A stretch of DNA of 64,000 bases from Aphelocoma coerulescens (lineage: Eukaryota > Chordata > Aves > Passeriformes > Corvidae). Under the pieces are notes generated by a model. It had not been told where the DNA came from, did not search any database, and saw only the letters and a list, made by a program, of their open reading frames with translations. The position numbers and the translations under genes are program-made. Each line of letters begins with the position of its first letter. Position 1 is the stretch's first letter. Positions 1 through 13,198 of the stretch are shown in pieces. The stretch lies in the NCBI RefSeq assembly GCF_041296385.1, contig NC_091016.1, positions 19,071,497-19,135,496 of the forward strand, given 5' to 3'.

Positions 1-897
1 CTAAACAACTTCCATTGGCTCTCTCTCTCCCTACACAGGTGTAGAGAAGCCATTTCTTTTATTTCTGCTTTTTCAACTAATTTAACTCCGTGATGAGTTT
101 ATTTAAAATGGAAAAGTTTAGAGCTGGTTGAAAAAGCAGGAAAGTTACTTCACATCCAGCTGAGCTACTAAAACCTGGAGTGAGCAAATGAGACTTTTCT
201 GAAGTCTCAGAGAAGGCATTAAACTAAAGCTATCAGTCCAGCTCTCTGCAGAAAATTTCCCTTTTGTTTCGCAAATCAGCTTTTAGTGCAAAATATATTT
301 AAATTATTCCTCTTACACAGCCAGCAGATTCAGGGTAGTTTTATTTAACTAATAAAAGAATCATTCTAAAAAGCAATTTTTGTTCATTCAATTGAATACC
401 AATTTCCATCCAAACAGACTGTGACACAAATACTGAATTATCAGCTAATAAAAAAGAAATGCACCCTTCACCATTTTCTAATAGAAGAGAAAATGTAAAA
501 ATTAAGAATCCCAGGCATGCTATGCAGCATCTGCCTCTTTAGCAGAAAGAGCCAGTGGTGTTGTGCTAGGCTCACACTTTTACAGTTATGAGCCAAAGAA
601 AATCGCCCTTTCTTATAGAAAATAAAAGCTAAAAAGGCAAAGCAAGATAACACTAGATTAGTTAGCTCAGTGTTTGCTGCTTGCTGACTTAAGCCACAAT
701 GGGAGTCAGCGAGTAAGACAGCTTCAGTTTTCCATCACCCTACCCCGACTCTCAGGCACGAAGCTGGGGAATGGCTGTCCAGGAATGCGTGACAGGGCGG
801 GGGGCTGAGCGTGCCCCCAGCTTGTTGGCAGGGTGCAGGAGGCCCTCAGAGCCGCTCCATCCCCTCCCAGCACGTCCCTGTCCTCTTCCCTCGGCAG
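1..897 (+). other. Presumed calpain intron, no exon seen
   Basis: This AT-rich stretch precedes the first recognisable calpain exon. I read it on both strands for a further calpain EF-hand exon and found none. It ends in a pyrimidine-rich tract and a CAG acceptor at 895-897. I see no clear repeat in it. Its status as intron is inferred from the exon that follows. Confidence 0.6.
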
Positions 898-1014
898 GTC
901 TGGCCACCACGGCGCAGCTGCTGCGCCTGATGACGCTGCGCTACGGCGATGCTGCCGGCAGGGTTGGCTTCTCGGACTTCGTGTGCTGCATGCTGCGCCT
1001 CGACACCATGACCC
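898..1014 (+). CDS. CAPN13: Calpain C-terminal penta-EF-hand exon (third from last), probably CAPN13
   Basis: This exon encodes part of the calpain penta-EF-hand domain, the C-terminal calcium-binding and dimerisation region of this cytosolic cysteine protease family. A polypyrimidine tract and CAG stand before 898, and a GTGAGT donor starts at 1015. Two bases complete a split codon, 38 residues follow, and one base is left over. The peptide contains LRLMTLRYGDAAGRVGFSDF followed by VCCMLRLDTMT. This matches the family's fourth EF-hand and the helix leading into the fifth, where calpains show an LRYG...F..F...L.RLD.M pattern. It joins in phase with the exon at 3345. The exon is GC-rich compared with its introns. 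Assignment to CAPN13 rather than another calpain rests on the convergent LCLAT1 neighbour. The rest of the gene, including the protease core, lies upstream of the window. Confidence 0.85.
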
Positions 1015-3344
1015 GTGAGTGCCAGGGCCCCTGGCAGCAGGGTGGCCTGCAAACCAGGCTGAGAGCAGCGGCAGGGGACAAGGGACACGACGCAAAACAC
1101 AATAATACGCGTCTAACAGCGCCGCTTGGAAGTGACAAACCTCCCCCAAGTCAGCCTGTTTGCCAGGAGCCAGGTTTATCTCCTGCCCACTGGAGCAACT
1201 GGCTGCTAGAGAGCAGTTTAGTGTTCAGTGAAGTTGTCTCAGTTTTTCGGTGAGGAGAAAGCCCAGTATCCTCCGTGGATAAACAAACCCATGCCCTGTG
1301 TTGCATCCACCTATTGCCTGGCACTTGCAAGGAAGGAGTGTCTGTAAATGAGCTTTTGCCTGAATGGAAATGAAATTCTGTTTTACGAAATCATAGTTTT
1401 TGCTACTCTAATAATAAGCATTTTGACTGGAGAGTCTGGTAGTTAAAAGAAGCCAGCAACTGTGACCCCTGTGCTAGAAAATTGCTACAGCAATTTATTC
1501 CATCTTTGGAATGAGCTGGGTTTCAGCAGTGCGTGGAAACGAGCATTCATTTTCTCCCATGTGTTTTTTGCACTGATGTTTAATGGGCTAATAGTGGTCA
1601 GCAGATCTGCTTGGATGACACTGCCTAAAATCCCATTTCAAGGGAGTACAGCAGAAGCGGCTCTGAAAGTGGTGTAAAATCAGAGCGTGTCCCGATTTTA
1701 ATGCTTTCATAAAAAAAAAAAAAGCTTGTAAACACCCATTTGTCATGATTATACATGTCACTTGCTGTAGATGAAAGTTCTTATGCCTAAATTAGTGCCA
1801 TAGTATTTTTTTTTTCATTTAAAAAAGATCCTTTTACATTTTAAGTGCCAATGTAAAGACAAATCCTTTGCATCCATGCGGAAAGGAGCCTCTGAAAGTT
1901 TCATTGCTGTCTGTAATGAGAATCTTAAAATGCTCTCCACTCTTTCAGTTACCACTTTACAGAGGGGTTAATGTGGAATACAGTTCTCAAACTTTTCAGA
2001 TCATTGTGAATCAGTTTGTTACAGGAGAGGATAAGGGTTCCAAGTGGGAATAAAAGGCAGTCAACCTTTATGATGATGTGAATGCAGCAGGGAATATAAA
2101 ATCTGTCCCATTAAATCATTACTCATCCTTTCAAGATAGCCAGAGATGAGACTCAAACCAAAAGCAGCAGCTTCTTTGCAAATTCTATTTAACTGGAGTT
2201 AATGAAGCAGTAAAGAGGCACTTACCTCTGCCCAGAGGAGGTAATTTCAGTGCTGCCATTTTTTCCTAAAAAGACTGCTGGGTGCAAGCCCAGCCCTGCA
2301 AACACAGCCTTGTCAAGGGACTGGGCACAACATGAGGATTTCCTTGTTCTGTGCCTTTCTTCAGAGCAGTGTAGGCTGGGTGTGCTACCTTTCCTCTCTG
2401 CTCTGGGCCATACAGGTAGCTCTGGTGGCCTCCTAAGGGGCAGGTGAGCCCTGGTGCCCTCTTCCTACCCTCTCCCAGAAGCCTTTTTGCTAAGGCTGGG
2501 CAGGTTTTGAAACATTGATGATCTTAGAAAGTCTTTTCCGTTCAGGGTGGGAAACTCCAGGCTCCCAGAGAAATGTGTTATTCAAGGATAGACAGACTTA
2601 AATTTGTTTCAACTTTTTATTACTGTTTATAACAGCACATTTCTAGGGAAAAAGTAATTTCTAAATAAATAAAAACCCTCAAAATACTGTGCTTTGAGTT
2701 TATCCAAACACTTGGGTTTGAAGACTTCTCCTAGACATGTTGCAATATAAATATGCACATAGAGTAACAATATTTGAATGGATTTAAATTTTTTGATGGC
2801 AAAGTGTTCTGTCAAAAAAAACTTTCAGCAATGTTAATTTCAAACTCTAGCTGAATAACAGCAGCATCTGCATTTATATTCCCTGCAAAAAGCTTGCAAG
2901 GCATACTAATGACTTCAAGAGAATCACTTTCTTTAGGGCACACTGCGATCACTCACTGCCAGGGAGGATGGAAAAGGACCAACAGGAAGTTTCCCTGTGG
3001 GAAGATGTGTTTCATTAGTTCACCGTGCTCCTGTCAGTCTTCAGGCAGGAAAACAATTGAAACAAATTATGAGAGGAGATGAAAGCAGCCACATTGAGCA
3101 CTGCCTGTCCCTACACTTCTGCCAAATTCTGGCCCCGAAATTGGGATGCCTTCCCAGGCTGTGATCCGAGGGCCAAGGCAGAAGGGGTACCCAGCACGGA
3201 AATGAGACGTGGCCAGGCAGGACACCTGAGCCAGGCAGAGCATCCCAGCACAGGGATTGTGCTCCTCAGCTGCCACAGCCTTATGTCTGCATTGCATTCT
3301 TGCTTCCTCCTCATGAAATAAGATTTTCTTTGTTCTGCCCCTAG
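1015..3344 (+). other. Calpain intron between the third-last and second-last exons
   Basis: The intron runs from GTGAGT at 1015 to CCCCTAG at 3338-3344. It holds short A/T runs near 1712 and 1806 but no recognisable repeat or coding exon. Open frames here are short and lack family resemblance. Confidence 0.7.
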
Positions 3345-3400
3345 ATGCATTCCAAAACTTAGCAGAGGGTGGATCACAAATTCTGATGACGGCAATGGAG
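3345..3400 (+). CDS. CAPN13: Calpain second-last coding exon (fifth EF-hand), probably CAPN13
   Basis: Two bases complete the codon split by the previous intron (His), then 18 codons read AFQNLAEGGSQILMTAME before a GTAAGA donor at 3401. The position and phases fit the second-last coding exon of calpains, whose fifth EF-hand mediates dimerisation rather than calcium binding. Typical members carry an acidic D-K-D-G-type loop here. In this copy the loop reads AEGGSQ, is about one residue short and has lost its acidic ligands, so calcium binding by this hand is unlikely. That degeneracy fits the divergent calpain 13/14 branch. The exon is very short and is recognised mainly by context and in-phase joining to its neighbours. 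Confidence 0.82.
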
Positions 3401-4424
3401 GTAAGAGCACACCTGCCTTCTCTTCTCTCCAGCTCCACAGTGGGACCACATGCTAGCAGAAGGGTGAAGTTAAAGATGATGTGTGATGTATGTTGCTAGG
3501 GCTTTTGTCCTAGCAAATAGTGCTGAAGGTTTTGCCTGGCTGGAAGTACATCCTGTGTGGGAGGTGTTTCCCTGGGGTTCCCTGGCCCCACTTGTACACA
3601 GAGGTGGCCATCCATGGCCAAGGCACAGAGTCTTCCCTTCCTGACACCAGCCTGTCATTGCTGGAAACACTGCTCAAAGTGTCTTTGAGGAAGTGACAAA
3701 AAAATATACATGCCCTCATTTCTTACTGCCCCATCTGTTAATCCCGAATTGCAAAACATTTGGTTTTAAGAAAGAAACAGCAGACAAATGCTTGCTGCTG
3801 CTGTTTGTCTTAAAAGCACAGCCTGAAGGATAGCTCGCTGAATGGGGATACATCAGACTTTTTATCAGCTAGTCTGAAGCAAAAATCCTGCTGTGCTCCA
3901 TAGTGATATGCCTGAGTACTGCATTTTATCAGTCTGGGGACTGTTATTTGACAACCCAGTGTTTAAAAGGATTTTTTAAAAAAGCCTTTTACAATCTTGC
4001 CAGTTTCTGTTTACACTCTGTGGTTAATGCAGAGCCTCATCGTTCATTAAATCTGTTTTGCACCAAGGGCAGAGCACAGTTGGTAAGCAGAGGACCTGAA
4101 CCTATTTTATAGGGTAGTCTGTAGGGCAGCCAGGTTCCCAGGAGTTGCTATCCCTTCCACATGCAGTCAGGCAGGTGCCACCCTTTCTCAGCAACTGCTC
4201 CTGCTGCAGCTGCTGCAATAATTTATCATGGAAAACAACATACGGAAAGTGTTTCTGGGTCTGAATTGTAATAAGGGAAAGAGGCAGTTCCAAAATCCCT
4301 TCCCTATCCCTGTGCAGTACAAAAGGACTACAGTCATTGGGTCTCCCCTGAAGGTCCTGAGACACGTCTGAAGACTTGGTGTACCATCCTTATCTAAATG
4401 CACTTTTTCTTCTCCTTTTTCCAG
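3401..4424 (+). other. Last calpain intron
   Basis: A phase-0 intron with a GTAAGA donor and a strong acceptor: a pyrimidine run followed by CCAG ends at 4424. I found no repeat or exon in it. Confidence 0.7.
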
Positions 4425-4451
4425 TGGCTGACTCTTGTCATGTACACGTAA
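4425..4451 (+). CDS. CAPN13: Calpain terminal coding exon with stop, probably CAPN13
   Basis: Nine codons read WLTLVMYT followed by TAA. The last coding exon of many calpains encodes a near-identical W-L-x-L-x-M-Y-(S/T) peptide followed by stop, and it begins in phase 0, as here. The exon starts after a long pyrimidine tract and CCAG. Together with the exons at 898 and 3345 it gives a continuous C-terminus of about 65 residues. The window therefore holds only the end of the penta-EF-hand domain; the catalytic Cys-His-Asn domain lies off the left edge. Confidence 0.85.
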   Translation, partial: WLTLVMYT

Positions 4452-4865
4452 AGAGATGCCAGAGCTCATGGTAAGAAATCTCCTTGGTGCTGACAAGAGA
4501 GGGTGGGGCCCTTGGAGTGGCCACAGTGAATGTGAGTGGGGCCCTTGCAGGAAGCTCAGCCTGGGGTTATGGGGGGGTTTTCAGAGAAGGAGCTGTGAGA
4601 GGAAGAGGGAAAGGGATGAGAGCTGCAGCATGAGAGGGGCTTCAAAGGGAATTGGACTTTGGGCTATTTTTTCTGGGGAATTGCTGATGACCTGACCAGT
4701 CAAGCAGACCACCAGTGGCTCAGCTGAAACTTGTCCCCCCACCTGAGATAATAGATGAGCGAGCAGGACTTCTTTTGTCTTCTTCTGAGGGGTGCAATTA
4801 CCTCTGCATATCTTACACAGCAGCAAATGTAAAGTCAAATAAAGGGTGGGCATACACAGTAACTT
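4452..4865 (+). other. CAPN13: Probable 3' UTR of the calpain gene, polyadenylation signal at 4838-4843
   Basis: After the stop codon the sequence runs about 390 bases to an AATAAA hexamer at 4838-4843. This is the first canonical signal downstream and would give a UTR of about 410 bases. The cleavage position is inferred. Further AATAAA copies near 5390-5402 could serve as an alternative end. Confidence 0.5.
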
Positions 4866-7257
4866 AGATTTCTTGGTCAATCTGATTTCACATTTTTAAC
4901 TGAATTATGTGATTTGGTTTACATTTGAACAGCAGTCCCAATCTTGTGCTTCTTTTGATGTTTGCTCACTTTATGTCACACTTAGAGAGGGACTTCCTTC
5001 CTCTGGACTTTCTGATTTTGCTGCTTGGTTCTCACGGAAGACTCTGCCCTTTCCTGCAAAACTTGTGCTGTTTATACACCAAGAACCATCTTGGCCATCG
5101 GGCTTCTGCTAACCCTTTGGGATGCCACTGTTCCAGCTGCAGTGTTAGAGTGTTAGTGCTGGTCCCAGACATTTCTCACTGAGGAGAAAACAGGGATGAA
5201 ACCCAATCCTTAGAGAAAACATGAAGTGCAGGGGTGGTTGACCCCAGGAATTTGTGGACCATCCTTGGGCAAAGTTGGACACTTTCCTTGTCAGCCCGGT
5301 CCAAAAATGGAGTAAAAAACCCAAACCCATGACATTCTTTGAAATCCATGAACTGCATCCAGATAAGCCTTCCTATAGACAGGAATTACAATAATAAATA
5401 AATCATGAACAGCATCTCTGGTATTCACACCCTGTTTCTGAAGGCAGTTTGCTCTGGATGCCAGCTTTGGTGAGAAGTTGGAAGGGGCAATTTGTAACTG
5501 GGGTTTAAATTACACTCCCCAAGGGAGAAAGCATGGTAGGTTCAGAGCCAAGGCAGGGATGGCTCCATGTCTTTCACCTTGACTCCAGGATAACATTTAT
5601 GCCCAGCTGCTCCTCTCTCTTGGCTCCTGGTTACATCCAGTGTGTCCAGCTGTGGCAGGAGCTGGGCTTCAGCACTCAGCACTGTGATGCTTTCACCCCT
5701 CTGAGTTCTGCTTGCAAACAGTTGTTTGTTTGAAAGTCTGCCCTTTGCATTCAGAGCTGTGGATGGTCCAAACCTGCATTTTAATATGTTGATGTGTGGA
5801 AACAGAATATTCACAACAACTGCACCCAGCACTTGCACTGTAGACTATCATTAGGTAAATATGAGAAGGACCTTGCCTTTGGAGATGAAGTTGCTTAAAT
5901 TATTGCTTGCAAATTATATTCATAGTCTATTTAGTCTTTTTTTTTTTTCATGAATCATTCATAAACTGATCATAACTTCTGGGAATATATAATTAATCAT
6001 AATTTTCACTTACCAGTTTGGAATGAAATCCTGCCTGTAGGGTGTTTGTAAGCATTTCACTTGAGCAAATTAGCAGACACTTGCAGCTAGAGCCTGGGCA
6101 GTCATGGCACAGGAGCCTCAGAGGACCAGAACTGTTTAAACTGGAGCCTAACAAACTGTGATTGATGTGGGAAAACACACTTGGCATTTGCTGAAGAAAT
6201 TCTCTTGGCAAAAATATTCCCATTAGTGATCCCTAAAGGCTGACCTGAAGCTGGATGTTTTCTGAGTGAGTCTCTTTACCTCTGTTTTAGGTGACTTTTC
6301 TTCCTCCTCAGTAGAACAGTGCCCAAGGCCATCCCATACAAAAGCCATCCACGGAGTTCTTGAAAAACCATTGTGAAGGAGTGAAGCCAGGTGTCCTTCT
6401 GCTTGGTGGTACTCAGATGCTGGGATGAAGAGTCCTTTCCAGGCAAACTGGAGGTGCCTTGGAGAGAGAAGAATTGCTAATGAAAGCACTCCATGGACAA
6501 GCTGGTAGTACTTAATGGTCTGGGCAAGCTGGAAGTGTTGACTGTAATCTCCTCTCCTCTTCTTGTAAATAGTACAGAAGCCAGGAACAGCTCCATTAAC
6601 TCCATTGTGAAAAAGAACAGATCCCTGCCTTTTGTGTGAAAGGAGTGTATAAGATGTAAGTTACAAAAAAAATTAAGGCACAGTTTTATTTGAATTATTC
6701 CTTAATTTTCTTGTGTGCCATTAATAAGTGCCAGAAAATGATTGAAGAAATTAGTCATAATTCATAAATAACACCCGAAGCTTTTTGATTCTCTTTATAA
6801 TTTTTATTAATAAATTAGAAAAAAAAAAGTCTGGAGCATTTTTGAGTTCATCAACTATAGGGATTCTATTTTATTTGCTACAGCAGTGGGGTGGCATATT
6901 AGAGATACAGAACAGATTGTTCAGTGCTTTTTTCTGACTTCCCGAATCTATATTGGGACTGTCTGGGAATAGACAGGTTTATCTGAACTGCATTCTCTTC
7001 CTCTGTCCTGATGTCTTTAAAAATGTAAGGCTTCTCAGACATAATTCCTGCTCAAAAATTTAACTTAAACCTGGAAAATAACTGAAACCTTTCTGTACCC
7101 ACACATGAACTTCATTTTCATACTTTTTTATCATGGCAATAACAGCAAATTTAGTGATTTATTCCACTCAGCTATTGAAAAAAAAATAATCTTTGAAGAG
7201 TCTGTGAAAATGCCAGAAAAGAAGGATGCAAATGTCGATGGATGAAAGAAATCCAGG

Positions 7258-7271
7258 GTTGCCATGGCAAT
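7258..7271 (+). promoter_or_regulatory. RFX X-box-like palindrome
   Basis: The 14-mer GTTGCCATGGCAAT differs by one base from the palindromic X-box bound by RFX transcription factors (GTTGCCATGGCAAC). RFX factors drive ciliary, immune and neural genes. The site lies about 2.8 kb downstream of the calpain stop in non-repetitive DNA. A chance match is possible in 64 kb, and occupancy is unknown. Confidence 0.4.
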
Positions 7272-10200
7272 ATAATTCACACCGTGCCTCACCCAGACCC
7301 TCTGCACAAGTTTCCATTGAGGCATCCACATGCTAGCAACAGATTTACCCACTTGGCAGGGAGATGTTGCACACTGGAGCAACAACTACATCACAAGGTA
7401 AAGAAGAGACCCAGAGCTTTGTTATCATGAGCTCAATCTGTGTCAGTGCCTCATTCAGCAACTTGGAGAGCACTACTCATGTAGGTAGGTCCTAGGCAAG
7501 AGAGGCCACTGAACTCACTCTTCCACTGAAAATGAGAGGAAGGGGAAATCAGTAAAATTGGACTATTTTAATATTTTTTCAGTAATTTTTGAACAAACTG
7601 ATTCCTTCTCCAAAGTGAGACTTACACATCCCCACCTGAAATCATTAATCACTAATTAAGCCCTCTGCAAATGTTGGCGAAGAGAGAAGATAAAAGGGGG
7701 ACCATGGCAAAAGAAATATGCTTTGCTAAAAAGGTTTATTAGTAGAACCATTTCAGAGAAAGGTTTATGTAGCTTAGCCTGGGAATTCAAAAAGGGTAAT
7801 TGAAAAACTTAAAGTACTTCTGGATGGTTTCCACCACACAGTTCAGGGGTGCTTGAGATGGCTCAGACCTGCTGGGAACAAGCTCTTTGTAGCTACAGAG
7901 AAGTAATCTCTGTTAAAGTTGCAAAATTCAGTTCAAGTCAACTGGTTTAAATACATTCTTGTTGTGTGAAAGCCTCATCTATAAAAATACCAAGCCATTA
8001 AGATCAATCTTAAAAATCTTAATTTGCAGCCAATGTATTACTTCTCCTTTTGTTGCGATGCGTAATTGCCTTTCTGTGGAAGGCAATTCTGCCTGTCAGG
8101 AGGCAAAGATCCTTGTCTCATAACTCAGTCTGGCCACAGGCTGAAATGTCTCCTCTTTATTAAAAAGCAGGCACAGACACCAGGCACCCCAGGTGAGAAA
8201 CATCAGCGACCCATGGGTTGTCTCCCCGTGAGCAGCTGCTGGGGATGATGCTCTGGGGGGTGTCCCCAGGCACAGAGCCCCTGCAGAGCCCACCTTCAGC
8301 TCCATCCCACCAGCCCTTCACCCAGCCATGTGTGCTCTGTGCACACCAGCACTCTCAGGAACCCACCCATGTCCCCCCTGGGTTTGCAGGCTGGTGCCTG
8401 CAGGCTGATCCTGCACTGGGGCAGAGTAATAACGCACTGCTGTCAAGCTGAGCATGGCTGCCTGTCTGTGGCATTGGAAGAATTGGTATTCCACTTGATT
8501 TATACCTCCAACCAAGCTAATTAAGCAACAATTCAGGAAGAATCCATCATTGTGACAGACTTGTTGATTAACCATCCCACAAGCAAAGTCAAGGGTGTTT
8601 GGTAGCCTGAAAAAAAAAGGGTCAATAAGGGGGAAAAGCAATGATTTGGCCATAATACAGCAGTGACTATTATTACCAAAAGCAACAAGAAGCTTAATAC
8701 ATTTCACAAATACACAGGCCAACACTGAAAACAAAGGCAGCTCAGATCAGTGGGGTGTTAGATACAGAGAGAAAACTTCTCATCTGTGCATGATTAGGCT
8801 GTGAAGGCCAACTTTGTGGGGATGGTGTCCCTATTAAAATCTTTGTGCCCCTTCAACTGTGTTTGCCAGCACTGAAATGTGAGTTCAGGCCCCTTGAGGT
8901 TTCTGGCACTTGTGAAGGCTCTGAGATTCATCCAATTATGATAGTATCATCTCTAATTTTTTTGATTAAAATCAGTTCCTGGTCCTGAGGGACACAAGTC
9001 TGAAAAGCCCTAAGAGAATCTGCTGTTAGAAATTGAAGAGAAGGACCTCAAACAAATGCTCTATTTTTAAATCTTCATGAGGCTAAAGCCCTTGAGAGGG
9101 TAAGAAGCAGGCTGAAGCAGATGAGATTAGTGATGCTGAACTCCCTAGCACAGGAGATGGGATATAGAGCTGATGAAATTAGGTAGGATCTAAGCCAACC
9201 ATTAGCATTAGAAGGACTTTGGTGCAGAAGTGGTGACAGCTGACCCTGCAAGCATAATCTCTGGATGTAATCTTGAAGCCCTGCTGTTTGCTGCCCTCCT
9301 CCTGAGACCCAAAGGCCCCATGTCTTACATCTGCCTGGCAAAGGCTGTGCCCACATCATGCCAAGATGGACAGAGGAGGAAGTTCTCACATGTGTTACCT
9401 ACAGGGTCTGTTTCCTGAACATGCAGCCTGGATCAAGGCTTTCCCAAGCACCTGGGAGGCTGTGGTTTGATGCCCATGCCTCAGTGAATACATCCTGCTG
9501 TTGTGGCATGGGAGACTGGGGGTGTCCCTGGCCAGTTGTGGGGTAACTGAACCTCCCTCTCCACCTTTTGCTGCGCCTCAGGTCTCTCACAAAGGAACTG
9601 CTGCTTCAATTTATACAGAATAACTATAATATTTTTCAAGCTAAAAAAAAAGCTCACTGTTCCATAACCACGTGCATGGCTAGAGAGGGGAGGGCTGGCT
9701 TTGACTCTGGCTGTGAGCAGCCCACTGGCCTGTGCACTTTATGGTGTGCACTAATGATTTTTATTTTTGTTTCTTAATGCAATGCATTTCTCAAAGCAGG
9801 GAGCAGCCACTGCAAATGCCCTGAGCACGGGCTGCAGACCCACAGGCCTCTCTCAAGCAAGGGTGCAGCAGCGAGGGACTGGTATTCCAGTGGAGGAATA
9901 CCAACATGGAGGGGTGCCTGGGAACGCTCAGCTCTTGCTGCTACCCTCAGCCAGATGGTGGCCCTTTCTCAGAAGAGCTGCTTGTACTTCTCTGAGTAGG
10001 AGGCAATGGAAGTTCTGTCAGGAGAGACCCCTCCCCATGGTGGCTCAGAAGGAGCACAGGCAAATGCTGGGATCACTTCTCTGGTGGGGGGTGCCAGCTC
10101 TATTTGGCACTATGGAGCTTAACCTCAGCACCTGTCTTTAGGATCTCCTTGCTGCAGGGCTGCAGCTCAAACATTTCACTCTTACCTGGCAGTTCCGTAC

Positions 10201-13198
10201 ACGAAACACCTGAACCTGCAATTCCTGGCCACGCTCCTTGCACCTGGTCCCACCCTGCAATAGCTGCACGGTTCCAGCCCTGGGGAGGGGGATGCCCGGG
10301 CAGTCCCAAAGCGCAGCAGCCCCTTCAGAGCAGGTTTCCCAACGCCCCCACCAGGCTGGCCATTGCTACCCTGTGTCCCTGCCTCCGGCTGTGCCGGGGC
10401 CGGGTGTCCCCAGCCCGCTGTGGCTCTGGGGTCCATTTCTGCTGCCTGGCAGTGACATCTAGAGGCTCCCTGGCCTGAGCTTGTCTCACTGCTCGCAGCA
10501 CGTGGCAGGCAGAAACCTGTTCCTCACAAAGCCCCTGGGAAGGGCTTGAAGTATTGCAAGACTTAAATCCAGGTCCTTCCCTTGCCCTTCCCTCCTTAAA
10601 CCACCATGGGAAGGATCTTTGTTGTAGCACCTCAAGAAAACTTGGCATTATTTCTGGGATACCAAAGGTCTGGGAGAGCCAGCCCATGTCCTTTCCCCGA
10701 GAGAAAAACTAGTCCATGTAAGGCTGGTGCAGGTTAAATAATACATACAGCTTTCCACTTGAGGAAATATTATTTCCTTGCTTTACATGCCATCCATTAG
10801 ATTTGATGGCATCCAGCATCAAAGGCAAAGCTGCCACAGAAATACCTCTGTATCGTGGCTGGCTGTGTGAGATGAAAGATTATTGTGCAAACAGTATTAT
10901 GCATTTAAAAGCAATGCATTCAAGAAAAGGGGAAGAAATAGATCATCTCCATATGCTGAATTATTCAGCCAGATGATGAATGCATCTCCTGAAGCATTCC
11001 CAGGGTTTGAACTGAAATACCTACCATGGAGAGAGGGAGGGAATACTATTGCCTATATGAAAGGTACTTGGCATTCAATAGAATGTGTATTCTCTAGGGC
11101 GATATCCCATAGGCATTTTGAGTCAGCAGAGCAGATTGCAAAAGTTCTTCTAACCTGAAATCAGGGAAAAAGCAGCTTAGTGGAGTAGAGCTTCCTCACA
11201 ATAAAAAATTTGCAGGAATATTGCAGTGAAAAGTGGGAGGAATGGCTCTTGCCCATCCTGTGTCTTATAGCCACCCTCCTGTCCTCTTTACTTGTTTCGT
11301 CTGCCTGATGCCGAGGAGCTGGGCTGTAGTAATGGCTCCCAGCTCCATACAGGGAGAAATGCTGAGACAAGGTGGGAAGCACAGCTGTGGGGTGAATCTT
11401 CTCCATCATGCTTGGATTTCATGGCCTAAACCCCCTTCTCCTTATCTCTGAGGGACACAAGTTACATCTCCATCCATGGAGCAGAAAGGTGCTTTGCTTA
11501 CCAACGGTGTGTATGATTTGCAGGACCTAAACACAGTCATTAACCTGTAGAAATGTTAATGTGTCTAGTTGTTTGGATTTGGGGTTTTTGGTTTTTTTTT
11601 TCAAACTGGCATTCCACATGCTCTAGAAGTCAGAGGTGATAGGAGATGTGAAATGAAATTGAGAGTGTCAGGCTGTCTTGCTTTTACTGGATTGCAAGAA
11701 GAATGTTAAAAGAAAATTGTAGTTATGAGTGCCAGATTTTTCTTTTTCTGATACTTTTTTTATTTCTCCTAGACATTGGCATAAAACCTTTCCTTTTCAT
11801 TATTATATCAGATGAAACCAAGGGATTTTTTTCCCCATTAGAAAAAAATTAAGTTTCAAGCTTTCAGGGTAGTCAGTAATGGCCAGCACAATGTTTAATC
11901 AAATTTAGAAGATGAATTGGACACCTGACCCATGGCTTCCAGATATCATTGGTTCCCACTGAGGTCCCTTGGACAAAGCCTTCCACATCAGGCTGAAGAT
12001 ATTAGAAAGCCAAAAGGAGCAATATGCTGTGGTGAACCTGGATATTTTCCTCTGGGCCTTGGTTGCCAGGCAGAATTCTCACTGAAGGCAGCAGAGGGGA
12101 ATTCTGAATTCTAAGTGGCCTTTGTAACACTCAGCATTGCAAACTCCTAATTTGGGTGTTGGCCCTGGCCCAGGAAAGGGTTGACATCATTCCTCCTTCC
12201 CGAAAGGAGGCGTGAGAAACTCTCTGAACTTTGATGGGGCAGGAGGATACTCCATGGCCTGGCTGGAATAAAGAAAGAGGAGCAGTGAAGTTGGGCATGG
12301 ATGGGCCTGAGTACAGGGAAGCAAAGGCAAACTCAGAAGTTTCCTGGTGCAAGCACCAACCCCTCCAGCAAGTGCCTGTGCCAGAGGTGACTGCAGAGAT
12401 GCTCTGGGGAGGTTTCTGTGTTTTACTGCCCTGGAACAAAATCACAGGGCCTGGGAAAGTCACTGCAGGCAAGCTAAGAGATCTCAGCATACTCCTGCAT
12501 GTGGACCTGGGTCACCACATCCATGGGAAAGTCTGTTTCCTGCAGGCTCTGACCCTGCTCCTGGTGCTGACAGGGATAACCTGGAGGGCTTACAAAGCCC
12601 GTTTCCCTCCAGGCACTGACAGACAGCTCACCTGACAGCTCTATGCTAACAGATGCTGGGAAACAGCACTTCTGGCTCAGCTCTTGGAGCAGGCGATGGA
12701 TCCAGCTCTCCTACTTAATGTTTGCTTCATGTGAACAAGTCCTAGGAAAGGCAGACATCTGTAATCACTCAGCTCTGCTGCTGAGATGTGAAGGCATGGC
12801 CTTGCAGGCACTTCTTAGACTGCAGGCTGAGTTTAAAGCCAAATTCAGAATATGGGATAGAAGCAGCCTTTTCCCATTAAACCACGTTTGTAAAAATAAT
12901 TTCTGGGGTTTTACCCTTGTGCAATTTCACTTTAAGGCCTTATTACTCTCCTCGTCCCTGAGGTCGGGAGAGGGTCATGCTGTTGGACAGCAGTCACATC
13001 CAAGAGGCAGCAGGCTGAGTGAACAGCTTTGCTTTTTCGAGCTGGAAGCTCCAAACTGAGGAAGGCAAGGGCCAGAAGCTGCTTGCAAAGCTGCTGAGAG
13101 GTTCAGGAAGCTGTGGTGTCATCACTGAGCCATCAGGGCTGTGCCTCAGGATGTGCCCTCTGTGCTGGTGGTGGATTGACACACATTCCCACTGACCT

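Noticed and set aside
724..1253. Long overlapping open frames on both strands near the first calpain exon
   Set aside because: They are shadows of the GC-rich exon at 898-1014 and run through its splice sites; only the in-phase exon has family features.
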